A stretch of DNA of 45,838 bases from Sphingomonadales bacterium (GTDB lineage: Bacteria; Pseudomonadota; Alphaproteobacteria; Sphingomonadales; Sphingomonadaceae), in the NCBI GenBank assembly GCA_947470185.1, contig CANIRZ010000012.1, forward strand, positions 1 through 45,838, read 5' to 3'. The notes beneath the pieces are model-generated. The model searched no databases. It was given only the letters and a program-made list of their open reading frames with translations, and was not told where the DNA came from. Both the position numbers and the translations under genes were made by a program. The stretch's first letter is position 1. Each line of letters opens with the position of its first letter. Positions 1-8,356 of this stretch are shown here, one piece after another.

Positions 1-1668
1 CCAATGCTGATCCACACCGACAGCGACCTGATCAAACGCGCCATCCGCGATATCTATAACAAGGACATTGACGAAGTCTTTGTTGAAGGACCGGATGGTT
101 ACAAGGCCGCGAAAGACTTCATGAGATTACTGATGCCAAGCCACGCCAAGCGTGTGCAGCATTATGCTGATCCGGTGCCGTTGTTCCAGCGCTACCATGT
201 CGAGGATCAGCTGAATGCTATGTATCAGCCGATCGTCCAGCTGAAATCAGGTGGCTATATTGTCATCAACCCGACCGAAGCGTTGGTATCAATCGACATC
301 AACTCAGGCCGTTCGACCAAAGAACATGGCATTGAACAGACGGCGCTTTCGACAAACTTAGAAGCCGCGCGCGAGATTGCCCGCCAACTGCGTTTGCGCG
401 ACATGGCTGGCCTTGTTGTCATCGACTTTATCGACATGGAGCATCATTCAAACGCGCGCAAAGTAGAGCGTGCAATGAAAGAAGCGTTGAAGCACGACCG
501 CGCCCGTATTCAGGTCGGTCGCATTTCAAGCTTTGGCCTCATGGAGATGAGCCGTCAGCGTCTACGCACTGGTGTGCTCGAGGCATCAACTCGCGAATGT
601 CCGCATTGCGAGGGCACTGGTCTGGTGCGCACGGCATCGTCCGCCGCGTTGTCCGCATTACGGCTTATCGAAGAAGAGTCCGCTAAGGGTAATGGCAGCC
701 AGATCGTGCTGCAAGCTAGCCAAGAGGCAACAATATATTGCCTCAACAACAAGCGTGCAGAACTCGCAGCGATTGAAGATCGCTACCATGTCCGCGTTCT
801 GATCGTCCCCAATGGCGAGACCGAGGGCGCAAAGCTTGCGGTTTCAAGCTCCGGCCCACGTCCGGAGCGTCCTGTCGAATTACCGCCGATTATTGATCTC
901 GACGATGACGATATCGAAGATGAAATCGACGATTTCGACGACGAAGTTGATGAAGTTGAAGAAACTACTCGCGAACCGCGCCGCGCCCGCGAGGAGCGTC
1001 CACGCGAAGAAGGTGAAGGCGGCGAAGGTCGCAAGCGCAAGCGTCGCCGTGGCCGCCGTGGTGGCAAGGGACGCGAGCGTGATGGACGGCCTGAAGGCGA
1101 AGATGCAGTTGCGGGCGAAAACGAGGCTACGTCGGAACGTCCTGAAAGCGATGCCGCAGTTGAAGCACCGGAAGCAGATGCAGAAGCCAAGCCAAAAGCA
1201 CGTCGCGGACGTCGCGGCGGCAGAGGTCGCGACCGTCAGGAAGCAGGCCTAGACACAGTAGCCGAAGCTTCAGCACCTACCGAAACGGAAGTGTCAGCGG
1301 TTCCGGTCGAAGTAAGCGAAGAAGCAGACACGAAGCCAAAGCGCCGCAGCCGTGCGAAGCCGAAGGCAGAAACTGTTGCGGTTGAGGCAGCGGAAAAAGC
1401 TCCCGGTGCCAATGCAACGGCTGCGACCGACGAAGCGCCTGTCGCCAAGGCGAAGGCGCCGGCCAAGCCACGCGCGAAGGCAAAGGACAAGGCACCGGCA
1501 ATAGCTGAAGCTGCAACCGAGGTGCCTGCCGAGGCGCCAAAGGCGAAAGCCCCTCGCAAGAAAGCCGTTGCAAAGGGTGCGACGCAAGGCGTAGCATCCA
1601 CGGATGCAGATGGCGTCAATGAGGACGGTACGCCACGCACTGGATGGTGGCAGCGCACATTCGGATAA
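1..1668 (+). CDS. rne: Ribonuclease E/G, 3' part (5' end outside window)
   Basis: Endoribonuclease of mRNA decay and rRNA/tRNA processing, in the cytoplasm and degradosome. The frame is open at base 1, so the S1 domain and early catalytic part lie outside the window. Counting from the Met at base 4, the DNase I-like catalytic part shows SIDINSGRST (about 96-105) and LVVIDFIDM (137-145), carrying the two metal-binding Asp residues, followed by the zinc-link motif CPHCEGTG (199-206). After residue 290 the protein becomes a disordered tail: an acidic stretch, two Arg/Gly/Lys-rich RNA-binding-like patches (about 340-365 and 400-415) and a long Ala/Lys/Glu-rich segment, as is usual for alphaproteobacterial RNase E scaffolds. 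It ends just before a strong terminator. Identification is secure; the tail is family-typical and not individually assignable. Confidence 0.95.
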   Translation, partial: PMLIHTDSDLIKRAIRDIYNKDIDEVFVEGPDGYKAAKDFMRLLMPSHAKRVQHYADPVPLFQRYHVEDQLNAMYQPIVQLKSGGYIVINPTEALVSIDINSGRSTKEHGIEQTALSTNLEAAREIARQLRLRDMAGLVVIDFIDMEHHSNARKVERAMKEALKHDRARIQVGRISSFGLMEMSRQRLRTGVLEASTRECPHCEGTGLVRTASSAALSALRLIEEESAKGNGSQIVLQASQEATIYCLNNKRAELAAIEDRYHVRVLIVPNGETEGAKLAVSSSGPRPERPVELPPIIDLDDDDIEDEIDDFDDEVDEVEETTREPRRAREERPREEGEGGEGRKRKRRRGRRGGKGRERDGRPEGEDAVAGENEATSERPESDAAVEAPEADAEAKPKARRGRRGGRGRDRQEAGLDTVAEASAPTETEVSAVPVEVSEEADTKPKRRSRAKPKAETVAVEAAEKAPGANATAATDEAPVAKAKAPAKPRAKAKDKAPAIAEAATEVPAEAPKAKAPRKKAVAKGATQGVASTDADGVNEDGTPRTGWWQRTFG

Positions 1669-1693
1669 GAAGCAGCGAAATTGAAAACAACAT

Positions 1694-1730
1694 AGCCCCG
1701 CTGGTCATCGACTGGCGGGGCTTTGTTTGT
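1694..1730 (+). terminator. Rho-independent terminator after rne
   Basis: An 8-bp GC-rich stem (AGCCCCGC at 1694-1701 pairing with GCGGGGCT at 1715-1722) is followed by a T-rich run. It lies 25 bases after the rne stop codon and before the next plus-strand gene, so it most likely ends the rne transcript. Confidence 0.85.
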
Positions 1731-1777
1731 AAAACTTCTTCATTGCGCGTTCATCAAGATCGGGCCATTCATCGCAT

Positions 1778-3145
1778 ATGAGCATCACCGTGTTTCGCGC
1801 CATCCGTACGGCGTTCATTCTGTTTCTAGCCGTGTTGGTTTCGGCGCGACCGGTGATGGCACAATCAATCTTGCGCGACGCAGAAACTGAAGCATTTTTC
1901 GACGAAATTTCGGCGCCCTTGATCGCAGCAGCAGGTCTTGATCCCAACAATGTCGAAATCATCCTCATCAATGACAAATCCATTAATGCGTTCGTAGCCG
2001 GCGGCCAAGCTGTCTACATCCACAGCGGTTTAATCGATGCCGCAACCTCCGCAAACGAAGTACAAGGCGTGATCGCACATGAGCTTGGACACGTCGCGGG
2101 AGGTCACGCCGTCCGTTTTGACGAAGGCGCCTCTGCGGCTAGCGGCATCAGCATCGCTAGCCTTATACTTGCGGCAGCCGCTATTGCGGCGGGGGCCGGT
2201 GAAGCTGGTATGGGCATTTTATCGGCGGGCCAGCAAGCCGCTATGGGCAAGTTTCTAGCCTTCAGCCGCGGACAAGAGGGTACAGCCGACGCGGCGGGCG
2301 CGCAGTATCTTTCCAAGGCAGGCATATCAGGTCGCGGCTCCATTAACTTTTTCAAGAAGCTCCAGAATTTTGAATTCCGCCTCGGCATTCCCCAAGAGGA
2401 CAGCTACGGGCGGACACACCCTTTGTCAGGCGAGCGCATTGCAGTTCTTCAGGACACATACTCGGTTGATCCTGCATGGAGCGCGCCATTAAACCCGAAA
2501 TGGGAGAGTGATTTTAAACGCATCAAGGCCAAGCTCACAGGTTATCTTGCTGATCCCACTGCCACACTGCGTGACTATCCGGAAACTGACAAGTCAGTAC
2601 CGGGGCGTTATGCACGGGCTTATGCATGGCATAAATCGGCCTATCCGCAAAAGGCATTAGATGAATCTTCGACCCTTGTCGCTTCCGCACCTGATGACCC
2701 GTATTTCTTGGAGCTCTACGGACAAATCTTGTTGGAATCGGGTCACCCTACTGAGGCGATTGTTCCGTTACGCAAGGCAGTTAGCCTTACAGGTAATCAA
2801 CCATTGATTGCGGCAATATTCGGACATGCATTGATCGCGACCGACGATAAGGCACAGCTGGATGAGGCCGCGCAGGTGTTGAAGGCAGCAGTTACCAAGG
2901 ATAACCAAAATCCCTTCGCTTGGTATCAACTTGGCGTTGTCTATGAACAAAAAGGCGATACCGCGCGCGCCGCCCTTGCCAGCGCCGAACGTTATTTGAT
3001 GGAAGGCGCGCCGCAACTTGCGTTGCCCAACGCGCAAACCGCGATGGCGGGATTGCCGGAATATTCGCCAGACTGGATCCGCGCGCAGGATATCAACATG
3101 GTGGCTGAAGCAAAGCTTGCGTCCTTGAAGAAGCGACGTCGCTAA
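1778..3145 (+). CDS. Periplasmic M48 metalloprotease with TPR repeats (BepA-like)
   Basis: Zinc metalloprotease, 455 aa, predicted periplasmic. A signal peptide covers about residues 1-29 (hydrophobic core, then PVMAQ). The zinc motif HELGH is at 101-105, in the context IAHELGHVAGGH, and the downstream EGTADAAGAQYL segment supplies the third ligand Glu, as in M48 peptidases. The C-terminal half contains helical TPR-like repeats (about 260-430). This M48-TPR arrangement matches BepA/YfgC, which helps outer-membrane protein and LptD assembly and degrades misfolded barrels; that role is inferred from family. The start ATG has only a weak Shine-Dalgarno. It is followed 40 bases later by a DsbA-like oxidoreductase, a sensible partner for envelope protein folding. 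Confidence 0.88.
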   Translation: MSITVFRAIRTAFILFLAVLVSARPVMAQSILRDAETEAFFDEISAPLIAAAGLDPNNVEIILINDKSINAFVAGGQAVYIHSGLIDAATSANEVQGVIAHELGHVAGGHAVRFDEGASAASGISIASLILAAAAIAAGAGEAGMGILSAGQQAAMGKFLAFSRGQEGTADAAGAQYLSKAGISGRGSINFFKKLQNFEFRLGIPQEDSYGRTHPLSGERIAVLQDTYSVDPAWSAPLNPKWESDFKRIKAKLTGYLADPTATLRDYPETDKSVPGRYARAYAWHKSAYPQKALDESSTLVASAPDDPYFLELYGQILLESGHPTEAIVPLRKAVSLTGNQPLIAAIFGHALIATDDKAQLDEAAQVLKAAVTKDNQNPFAWYQLGVVYEQKGDTARAALASAERYLMEGAPQLALPNAQTAMAGLPEYSPDWIRAQDINMVAEAKLASLKKRRR

Positions 3146-3185
3146 AATGCTGGCCGAATGCCCGCGTTGCCGCTAACCAAACCGC

Positions 3186-4010
3186 ATGAATGAACACGCA
3201 CAAAGCCGCCGGATCATAATCGCCACTGTCGTTGCGGGTTTGATCATACTGGTTATGTTAGCAGCCTATATCTTCTGGCCACCATCTGCGGCAGATCGCC
3301 CTTTTGACGCCACACCAACCGCAGAGGGCGCAACCAAATCTGCGGATGCGGCTGTGGCTGCTGCAGGCATGTCCCCCGCGGATCGCAGGGCAACCGAGGC
3401 GCTGGTGAAGGCCTATATCCTCGAAAACCCGGAAATTATCACCGACGCCATAGCCATTTTGCAGCGGCGTGAAGTTACAGAGCGGCTGTCGGCAGCCGGA
3501 AATGAAATCGCAAAACCTTTCCCCGGCGCGGAGGCAGGCAATCCCAAAGGTGACGTGACGATTGTCGAGTTTACTGACTATAATTGCGGTTTCTGCCGGG
3601 CGAGTCTGCCGGACATACAACGCTTGTTGAAGAGCGACGGCAATATCCGTCTTGTCTATCGCGAATTGCCTATTCTAAGCGAAACGAGCCGCACTGCCGC
3701 ATTGTGGGCACTCGCCGCTGCACGTCAAGGCAAACACAAGGCATTTCACGACGCGCTGTTTGCCCTTGGGCGGGCGGATGAACCCAACATAGCCGCAGCA
3801 GCGCAGACCGCAGGACTAAATATCACCGCGGCCCGCAGCTTCGCGGCCTCACCACAAGCCAATCAAGAAATTGAACGCAACCTTGCGATGATGCACCAGA
3901 TTGGTTTCAATGGCACACCAACCTTTATCATTGGCGATCAGATATTAGAGGGCGCTCTGGGGTATGAGGCCTTAAAGAGCGCCATCGAAAAGGCGCGCGC
4001 GAAAAGCTGA
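3186..4010 (+). CDS. DsbA/Com1-like thiol:disulfide oxidoreductase
   Basis: Envelope thioredoxin-fold oxidoreductase, 274 aa. The N-terminus has one membrane anchor or uncleaved signal (about residues 9-31), followed by a low-complexity linker and a helical segment before the thioredoxin domain. The redox motif is CGFC (134-137), in the context FTDYNCGFCRASLPD, and the cis-Pro region GTPTFIIGDQ lies near the C-terminus. This order is typical of alphaproteobacterial DsbA-family proteins (Com1/ScsC-like) that oxidise or isomerise periplasmic disulfides. It lies 40 bases after the BepA-like protease and is probably cotranscribed. Its stop codon directly abuts the stop codon of rlmE on the other strand, with no room for a terminator. 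Confidence 0.88.
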   Translation: MNEHAQSRRIIIATVVAGLIILVMLAAYIFWPPSAADRPFDATPTAEGATKSADAAVAAAGMSPADRRATEALVKAYILENPEIITDAIAILQRREVTERLSAAGNEIAKPFPGAEAGNPKGDVTIVEFTDYNCGFCRASLPDIQRLLKSDGNIRLVYRELPILSETSRTAALWALAAARQGKHKAFHDALFALGRADEPNIAAAAQTAGLNITAARSFAASPQANQEIERNLAMMHQIGFNGTPTFIIGDQILEGALGYEALKSAIEKARAKS

Positions 4011-4697
4011 TCAGCCCTTTTTGCCTTGGGCAATCACATACCATTCCACCGAGCCCTTGCGGCTGGCTGGCGGCTTTGCGTGTTTAACTGTTGTAAAGTT
4101 CGATTTGAGGATGCTGAGCATCGCCGGATCGGTACCTCCAGCAAATACTTTGGCAACAAAATCGCCGCCAGGCATCAGCACTTTGACTGCAAAATCCACC
4201 GCGGCCTCGACCAGACCCATGGTGCGCAGATGGTCTGTCTGCTTATGCCCAACCGTATTCGCCGCCATGTCTGACAATATCAAGTCCGGCGCGCTGCCAA
4301 GCTCGGCAATGAGCTTATCAGGCGCGCTATCATGCATAAAATCCATCTCGAGCAGAACCACACCCTCAAGCGGATCCACGGGCAACAAATCGATGCCAAC
4401 AATCGCTGCCTTTGGCTGTTGTCTGCGTACAACCTGCGCCCAGCCGCCAGGCGCAACGCCCAAATCGACAATGGCCCTTTTGCCGCGCAAGATGTGGAAT
4501 TTCTCGTCGAGCTCAACAAGCTTATAGGCCGCTCGGCTGCGATAGCCTTCGCCATGCGCGCGTTTGACATAGGGGTCATTCAATTGACGCTCAAGCCAGC
4601 GTGTAGACCCGGCCGTTCGGCGTTTTGCGGTCTTGACCTTTTGTTTTCCGGCCAGTGTCCGGCCTGAATTTTTACCACCAAAAAGATTGTCTGCCAT
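4011..4697 (-). CDS. rlmE: 23S rRNA 2'-O-ribose methyltransferase RlmE (FtsJ)
   Basis: SAM-dependent methyltransferase that 2'-O-methylates U2552 (E. coli numbering) in the 23S rRNA A-loop during late 50S assembly. At 228 aa it has a normal length plus a basic N-terminal tail. The SAM-binding loop DLGVAPGGW is at 78-86, and the K-D-K-E catalytic tetrad is visible as K59 (AAYKL), D143 (LSDMAAN), K183 (VAKVFAGG) and E218 (SVEWYV). The start at 4697 lies three bases after the ppx/gppA stop codon, so the two form an operon and are probably translationally coupled. This ppx/gppA-rlmE pairing is common in sphingomonads from what I recall. Confidence 0.95.
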   Translation of the reverse strand: MADNLFGGKNSGRTLAGKQKVKTAKRRTAGSTRWLERQLNDPYVKRAHGEGYRSRAAYKLVELDEKFHILRGKRAIVDLGVAPGGWAQVVRRQQPKAAIVGIDLLPVDPLEGVVLLEMDFMHDSAPDKLIAELGSAPDLILSDMAANTVGHKQTDHLRTMGLVEAAVDFAVKVLMPGGDFVAKVFAGGTDPAMLSILKSNFTTVKHAKPPASRKGSVEWYVIAQGKKG

Positions 4698-4700
4698 GCT

Positions 4701-5885
4701 TCAATTCCGCCGATTACGCCGATTGGCGTCGCTGGCCATCAGCGCGCGCAAGATACCCTCGCGAATGCCGCGATCAGCAACGCCCAACCGTTCACCGGGC
4801 CATATGTCAAAAATGGATTCAAGTATCGCACAACCGGCCACTACCAAATCGGCACGTTCATGACCAATGGTTGGAAACTCTGCGCGCCCTTGAATGTTGC
4901 GATGCGCGAGTTTCTGGCTGATGTCTCGCATCGCAGAAGTAGGAAGATGCAGCCCGTCCACGGCCCGCCTGTCGTAGCTGTTGAGTTTCAAATAGACGCT
5001 GGCCAAAGTGGTGACTGTACCTGACGTACCCAATAGACGGCGGTCGCCGCCCTCGTCCGGAAGACGGGCCGCGAAGTCAGCGAAGCTTAGCATAACCTTA
5101 TCGCGCATCACTTGGTAACTTGCCTTTAATTGCTCCGGGCTGTCGCCCTCTACCCGTTCGCTCTCGGTGAGTGAAACCACACCCCATGGGACGCTCACCC
5201 AATCCAGAATTTCAGGCACTGGACCGCTCGTCGACACAAGCACCAATTCCGTAGAGCCGCCGCCAATGTCAAATATAAGGGCTGGCCCGTCGCCGTTTTC
5301 AAGCAACGCGTGGCAGCCCATCATCGCCAACCTGGCCTCTTCCTTGGGGCTTATGATATCGAGGTGAATTCCGGTCTCGCGCTTCACCCGTTCTATGAAT
5401 TGGGCCCCGTTCACCGCCTGACGACAGGCTTCGGTTGCTACGGAACGGGCAAGGACGACATTGCGCTTCTTCAACTTCTCGGCGCATACCGATAGCGCTT
5501 CGACCGCTCGGTCCATCGCCTCATCGCTCATCCGGCCAGTTGATGTGAGCCCCTCCCCCAAGCGGACAACGCGCGAAAAAGCATCCACCACGGTAAAATC
5601 GTCGCCGCCTGCACGCGCTATGAGCAACCGACAATTGTTGGTACCAAGGTCAAGCGCGGCATAGGCTGTCCGCTCGAGCCAATTGCGGCGCGAAGCTGCC
5701 TGTGCGCCCCCTGTCGCGCTATTTCTGGCGTTCGCTGATACATTAGCAGCATCGGGACGCGCTGCGCCATCGACCGAAGTCTGCTGCAAGGTTGCAGCCT
5801 TGGGTGCCGCATTTTTGCGACGGGGCGGCTTTTTACGTTTTCGCCCGCGTCCCTTTTGCGGCGATGGCGCGACATTCTCGCCCAT
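4701..5885 (-). CDS. Ppx/GppA family exopolyphosphatase/pppGpp phosphatase
   Basis: ASKHA-fold phosphatase (394 aa) that hydrolyses polyphosphate and/or pppGpp, so it touches phosphate storage and the stringent response; sequence alone does not separate the two activities. Phosphate-loop motifs are ALDLGTNNCRLLIA (about 76-89) and FDIGGGSTEL (about 208-217), with the catalytic Glu in the ATEACR segment between them. Residues 1-70 are an unusual low-complexity extension that starts with a Lys/Arg/Pro-rich patch (GRGRKRKKPPRRK) and continues Ala/Asn-rich; it precedes the conserved domain and probably contacts nucleic acid or polyphosphate. The C-terminus again ends in Arg/Asn. First gene of the operon with rlmE. 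Confidence 0.9.
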   Translation of the reverse strand: MGENVAPSPQKGRGRKRKKPPRRKNAAPKAATLQQTSVDGAARPDAANVSANARNSATGGAQAASRRNWLERTAYAALDLGTNNCRLLIARAGGDDFTVVDAFSRVVRLGEGLTSTGRMSDEAMDRAVEALSVCAEKLKKRNVVLARSVATEACRQAVNGAQFIERVKRETGIHLDIISPKEEARLAMMGCHALLENGDGPALIFDIGGGSTELVLVSTSGPVPEILDWVSVPWGVVSLTESERVEGDSPEQLKASYQVMRDKVMLSFADFAARLPDEGGDRRLLGTSGTVTTLASVYLKLNSYDRRAVDGLHLPTSAMRDISQKLAHRNIQGRAEFPTIGHERADLVVAGCAILESIFDIWPGERLGVADRGIREGILRALMASDANRRNRRN

Positions 5886-6054
5886 AGCCGTAAACTCACT
5901 TTTTATTTTCTATCCGAGCGGGTGTGCCGCCGGTACCTGAAAACGGCGTTACGCGCTGGCGCGCAGAAATTCAAGATTTTTGAATATTGGCGACAAGACG
6001 CAGATACACCGGCTTGACCACGCACAACCACACGCATATAGGCCCATCCCCTGT

Positions 6055-6128
6055 TCCCCGGTCGTCTAACGGTAAGACTACGGACTCTGACTCCGTCTAT
6101 TGAGGTTCGAATCCTTACCGGGGAACCA
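6055..6128 (+). tRNA. tRNA-Gln (anticodon CTG)
   Basis: A full cloverleaf can be drawn by hand. The acceptor stem TCCCCGG (6055-6061) pairs with CCGGGGA (6118-6124). The D arm is GTC/GAC, the anticodon stem ACGGA/TCCGT encloses the loop CTCTGAC with anticodon CTG, and the T arm has the invariant TTCGAAT loop. The discriminator is A and CCA is encoded (6126-6128). CTG reads CAG codons, so the tRNA carries glutamine. No integrase or repeated 3' tRNA end is seen nearby, so there is no sign that it serves as an attachment site. Confidence 0.95.
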
Positions 6129-6406
6129 TCATAACATATTGATGTTATTGCGTCTTATGACCGAATGGCGATAGAAATATCTCGCATTTGTGTCACTTCG
6201 CCAATCCACGAAATTCCACACCATTTCGGGCATTCACGTCTGTTCTCTGCAGCTTCGCGCAGCAGCGAAGTGAATAGGATCAAATTGTCAGTCGCACTTT
6301 GCCCACCGTGTCTCCATCAATTTACCCACATTTGCTTCATATCACTGATGTGGCGATGATGGTACGTGTATGCTAGGAAATTGGCTTAAGGCGGAAGGCT
6401 CAAAAA

Positions 6407-7012
6407 ATGGCTGAAATATTGCTCGCCTTTGTTGTGTTGATCATTTTGATCTTTGTCCTCAACCTGATCCCGGTATTTGCGCCCCCGACATGGATGGCTT
6501 TAGCCTTTGTGGGGTTCCAATTTCCGGAAACCAACCCTTGGGCTTTGGCATTGGTTGGCGCTGTGGCCGCCACCTTGGGTCGGCTTACACTAGCACTGTT
6601 GTCGCATAAAATCATCGGCAAGAAGCTGTTAAGTCAAGCGCAACGCGCCAATATTGATGTTATCAAACAGCGCCTTAGAAAACGTAAGACGCTGACCTTT
6701 AGTGTATTTCTATCTTATGCCTTCAGTCCGCTGCCATCGAATTTCTTGTTCATTGCATATGGCTTAACTGGTCTGCCGTTACCGCGCGTAGCGCTGCCGT
6801 TTTTTCTGGGGCGTTTTGTGAGCTACGCATTTTTCATTCTCGGTGGACAGGCAGCGGGCCGGCATTTTCAGATCGATTCCCTTGAATCGACACTTTACGC
6901 TGGCGGCTATTTTATCGCCACCCAGCTCACCGTCATTGCCGCATTATATGCAATCACGCGGATTGATTGGGCTGTTTTGCTGGATCAGCATCGCTTTGTG
7001 TGGAGGCGTTAA
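6407..7012 (+). CDS. Small VTT/DedA-like integral membrane protein
   Basis: 201 aa and strongly hydrophobic, with about five likely membrane segments: N-terminal (4-27), 40-66, a central segment, about 120-150 and C-terminal (170-190). The internal pattern of a basic loop followed by SPLPSNFLFIAYGLTGLP and an FFLGRFVSYAFF helix resembles VTT-domain (SNARE-associated/DedA/YqaA) proteins, some of which act in lipid scrambling or small-solute transport. No function can be assigned to this member. A good ribosome-binding site (AAGGCGGAAGG) precedes the ATG. It sits alone after the tRNA gene; the 278-base gap before it (6129-6406) shows no convincing gene. Confidence 0.6.
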   Translation: MAEILLAFVVLIILIFVLNLIPVFAPPTWMALAFVGFQFPETNPWALALVGAVAATLGRLTLALLSHKIIGKKLLSQAQRANIDVIKQRLRKRKTLTFSVFLSYAFSPLPSNFLFIAYGLTGLPLPRVALPFFLGRFVSYAFFILGGQAAGRHFQIDSLESTLYAGGYFIATQLTVIAALYAITRIDWAVLLDQHRFVWRR

Positions 7013-7066
7013 AAAGAGACGGATAAGGAAATGCTGCCGCAAATCAATACACAGCTCCCAAACTGA

Positions 7067-8347
7067 CTAACGCATTGCGGCCAAAACGTCATTGATGGCC
7101 ACAAAGGCAAAACATACCGAACTGTCGGCGACGCCATATGGCAGGAAAAGATCGTCTCCGACCCGGATTGCGCCGCACGTGTAGACCACGTTTGGAACAT
7201 ATCCCTCACGGTCTTCGTCAGCAGCGGACAAGATCGGGTTGGGCGTGCGGCCGATGACCTTTGAAGGGTCAGATTTGTCGAGCAATGCAGCACCGATTGC
7301 ATATTTTCGCATCGCGCCAACGCCATGGGTCAGCACGAGCCAGCCTTGGTCGAGTTCAATCGGTGCACCGCAGTTCCCGATCTGGACGAGCTCCCAAGGG
7401 AAACATGGCTCCAATAAGAGTTCTCCGCCATCCCAGCAATCAATCGAGTCCGAGCGGAGCAGATACAGATTCTTCCCATCCTGACGCCCTATCATGCAAT
7501 ATTTGCCATCAATCTTACTCGGAAAAAGAGCCATGCCCTTGTTACGGCCAGCCCCACCCTTGATCGGTGTCAGGGTGAAGTTTCGAAAATTACGAGTGCG
7601 AAGAAGTTCGGAGCGAATATCATGCCCGCTGTAGGCGGTATATGTTCCAATCCATTCACGATCCCCTCCTTCATGCTGAAACTCTACGAGCCGGAGATCT
7701 TCAAGCCCGTTGCGCTGTGCCTCAGTCACAGGAAAAATAACCGTGCCAGATATACTGCTGTCCCGATGGCAATCGAGTGTAGACACGTCATCCGGCTTGC
7801 CTGGCTTGTGCTTTCCTAACGTTGCCGCCGTTGCAAAGGATGGCTGCGGCATCAAAACGAGGTGCCGGCCCGTTGAAACAATGCCCTCGCGAAACGCGAT
7901 CGTTGAGATGTGGCCTTCTCCAACAGCCCGGAGCGACAGAAGTATTCGAACGCTGCCGGGTTGCAAACCGGTCTGGTCTGGATGAGGTACAACGCTGGGG
8001 TTCATTAAAGCTGCGGCCGCAAAACTATATTCGTGACAAAAATATGCACCGATCAATTGGCGCATTTCTTTTTTAAATGGTCCTGACAGTCCTAACCGGG
8101 GCTCAATTTCGTTGAATCGTTCCTCAAATACCTTTTCAATCTGCCAATGCCGGTCAGCAAAATCACGCAGTACCACGCTGAGTTCAGCACGAACTGTTCG
8201 CGCGTCCAGCGCAAGAATATCGCGCGCTAATTTTTGGACTCTTTCAAGGTCAGGTCCAGACGCTTGCCACGCCAGATGGAACGGCCGGACAACAACCCGT
8301 GATGGATCAGCATGCAGCCGTAACTCATGTAGAGTGAGTTCTAAAAT
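7067..8347 (-). CDS. Glycoside hydrolase family 130 protein (beta-mannoside phosphorylase/hydrolase-like), start non-standard
   Basis: Five-bladed beta-propeller enzyme of the GH130 type, a family acting on beta-mannosides by phosphorolysis or hydrolysis. Typical blocks include GVGAMRKYAIGAALLD and PNPILSAADEDREGYVPNVVYTCGA...LPYGVADS near the C-terminus. The first ordinary start in this frame is GTG at 8176 (369 aa), but the frame stays open for 60 codons upstream, and the residues encoded there (ELRLHADPSRVVVRPFH and a following helical region) look like the usual GH130 N-terminus, so GTG 8176 would truncate the protein. No ATG, GTG or TTG occurs in those codons. I placed the start at ATT 8347, which has AGGG seven bases upstream overlapping the TAG stop of the glycosyltransferase gene; this is inference. 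CTG 8317 or stop readthrough are alternatives. Confidence 0.75.
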   Translation of the reverse strand: MLELTLHELRLHADPSRVVVRPFHLAWQASGPDLERVQKLARDILALDARTVRAELSVVLRDFADRHWQIEKVFEERFNEIEPRLGLSGPFKKEMRQLIGAYFCHEYSFAAAALMNPSVVPHPDQTGLQPGSVRILLSLRAVGEGHISTIAFREGIVSTGRHLVLMPQPSFATAATLGKHKPGKPDDVSTLDCHRDSSISGTVIFPVTEAQRNGLEDLRLVEFQHEGGDREWIGTYTAYSGHDIRSELLRTRNFRNFTLTPIKGGAGRNKGMALFPSKIDGKYCMIGRQDGKNLYLLRSDSIDCWDGGELLLEPCFPWELVQIGNCGAPIELDQGWLVLTHGVGAMRKYAIGAALLDKSDPSKVIGRTPNPILSAADEDREGYVPNVVYTCGAIRVGDDLFLPYGVADSSVCFAFVAINDVLAAMR

Positions 8348-8356
8348 AACGTTGCC

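Noticed and set aside
783-1658. Long minus-strand frames (135 and 140 codons) opposite the RNase E tail
   Set aside because: They are mirror images of the Ala/Lys/Arg-rich low-complexity tail; composition is Ser/Arg or Ala-rich with no domain or ribosome-binding site.
6055-6128. tRNA-Gln as an integration site of a mobile element
   Set aside because: No integrase gene and no repeat of the tRNA 3' end was seen nearby.
6165-6359. 64-codon frame between the tRNA and the VTT-like gene
   Set aside because: No ribosome-binding site, no recognisable domain and unlikely residue use (Ile/Ser/His-rich).
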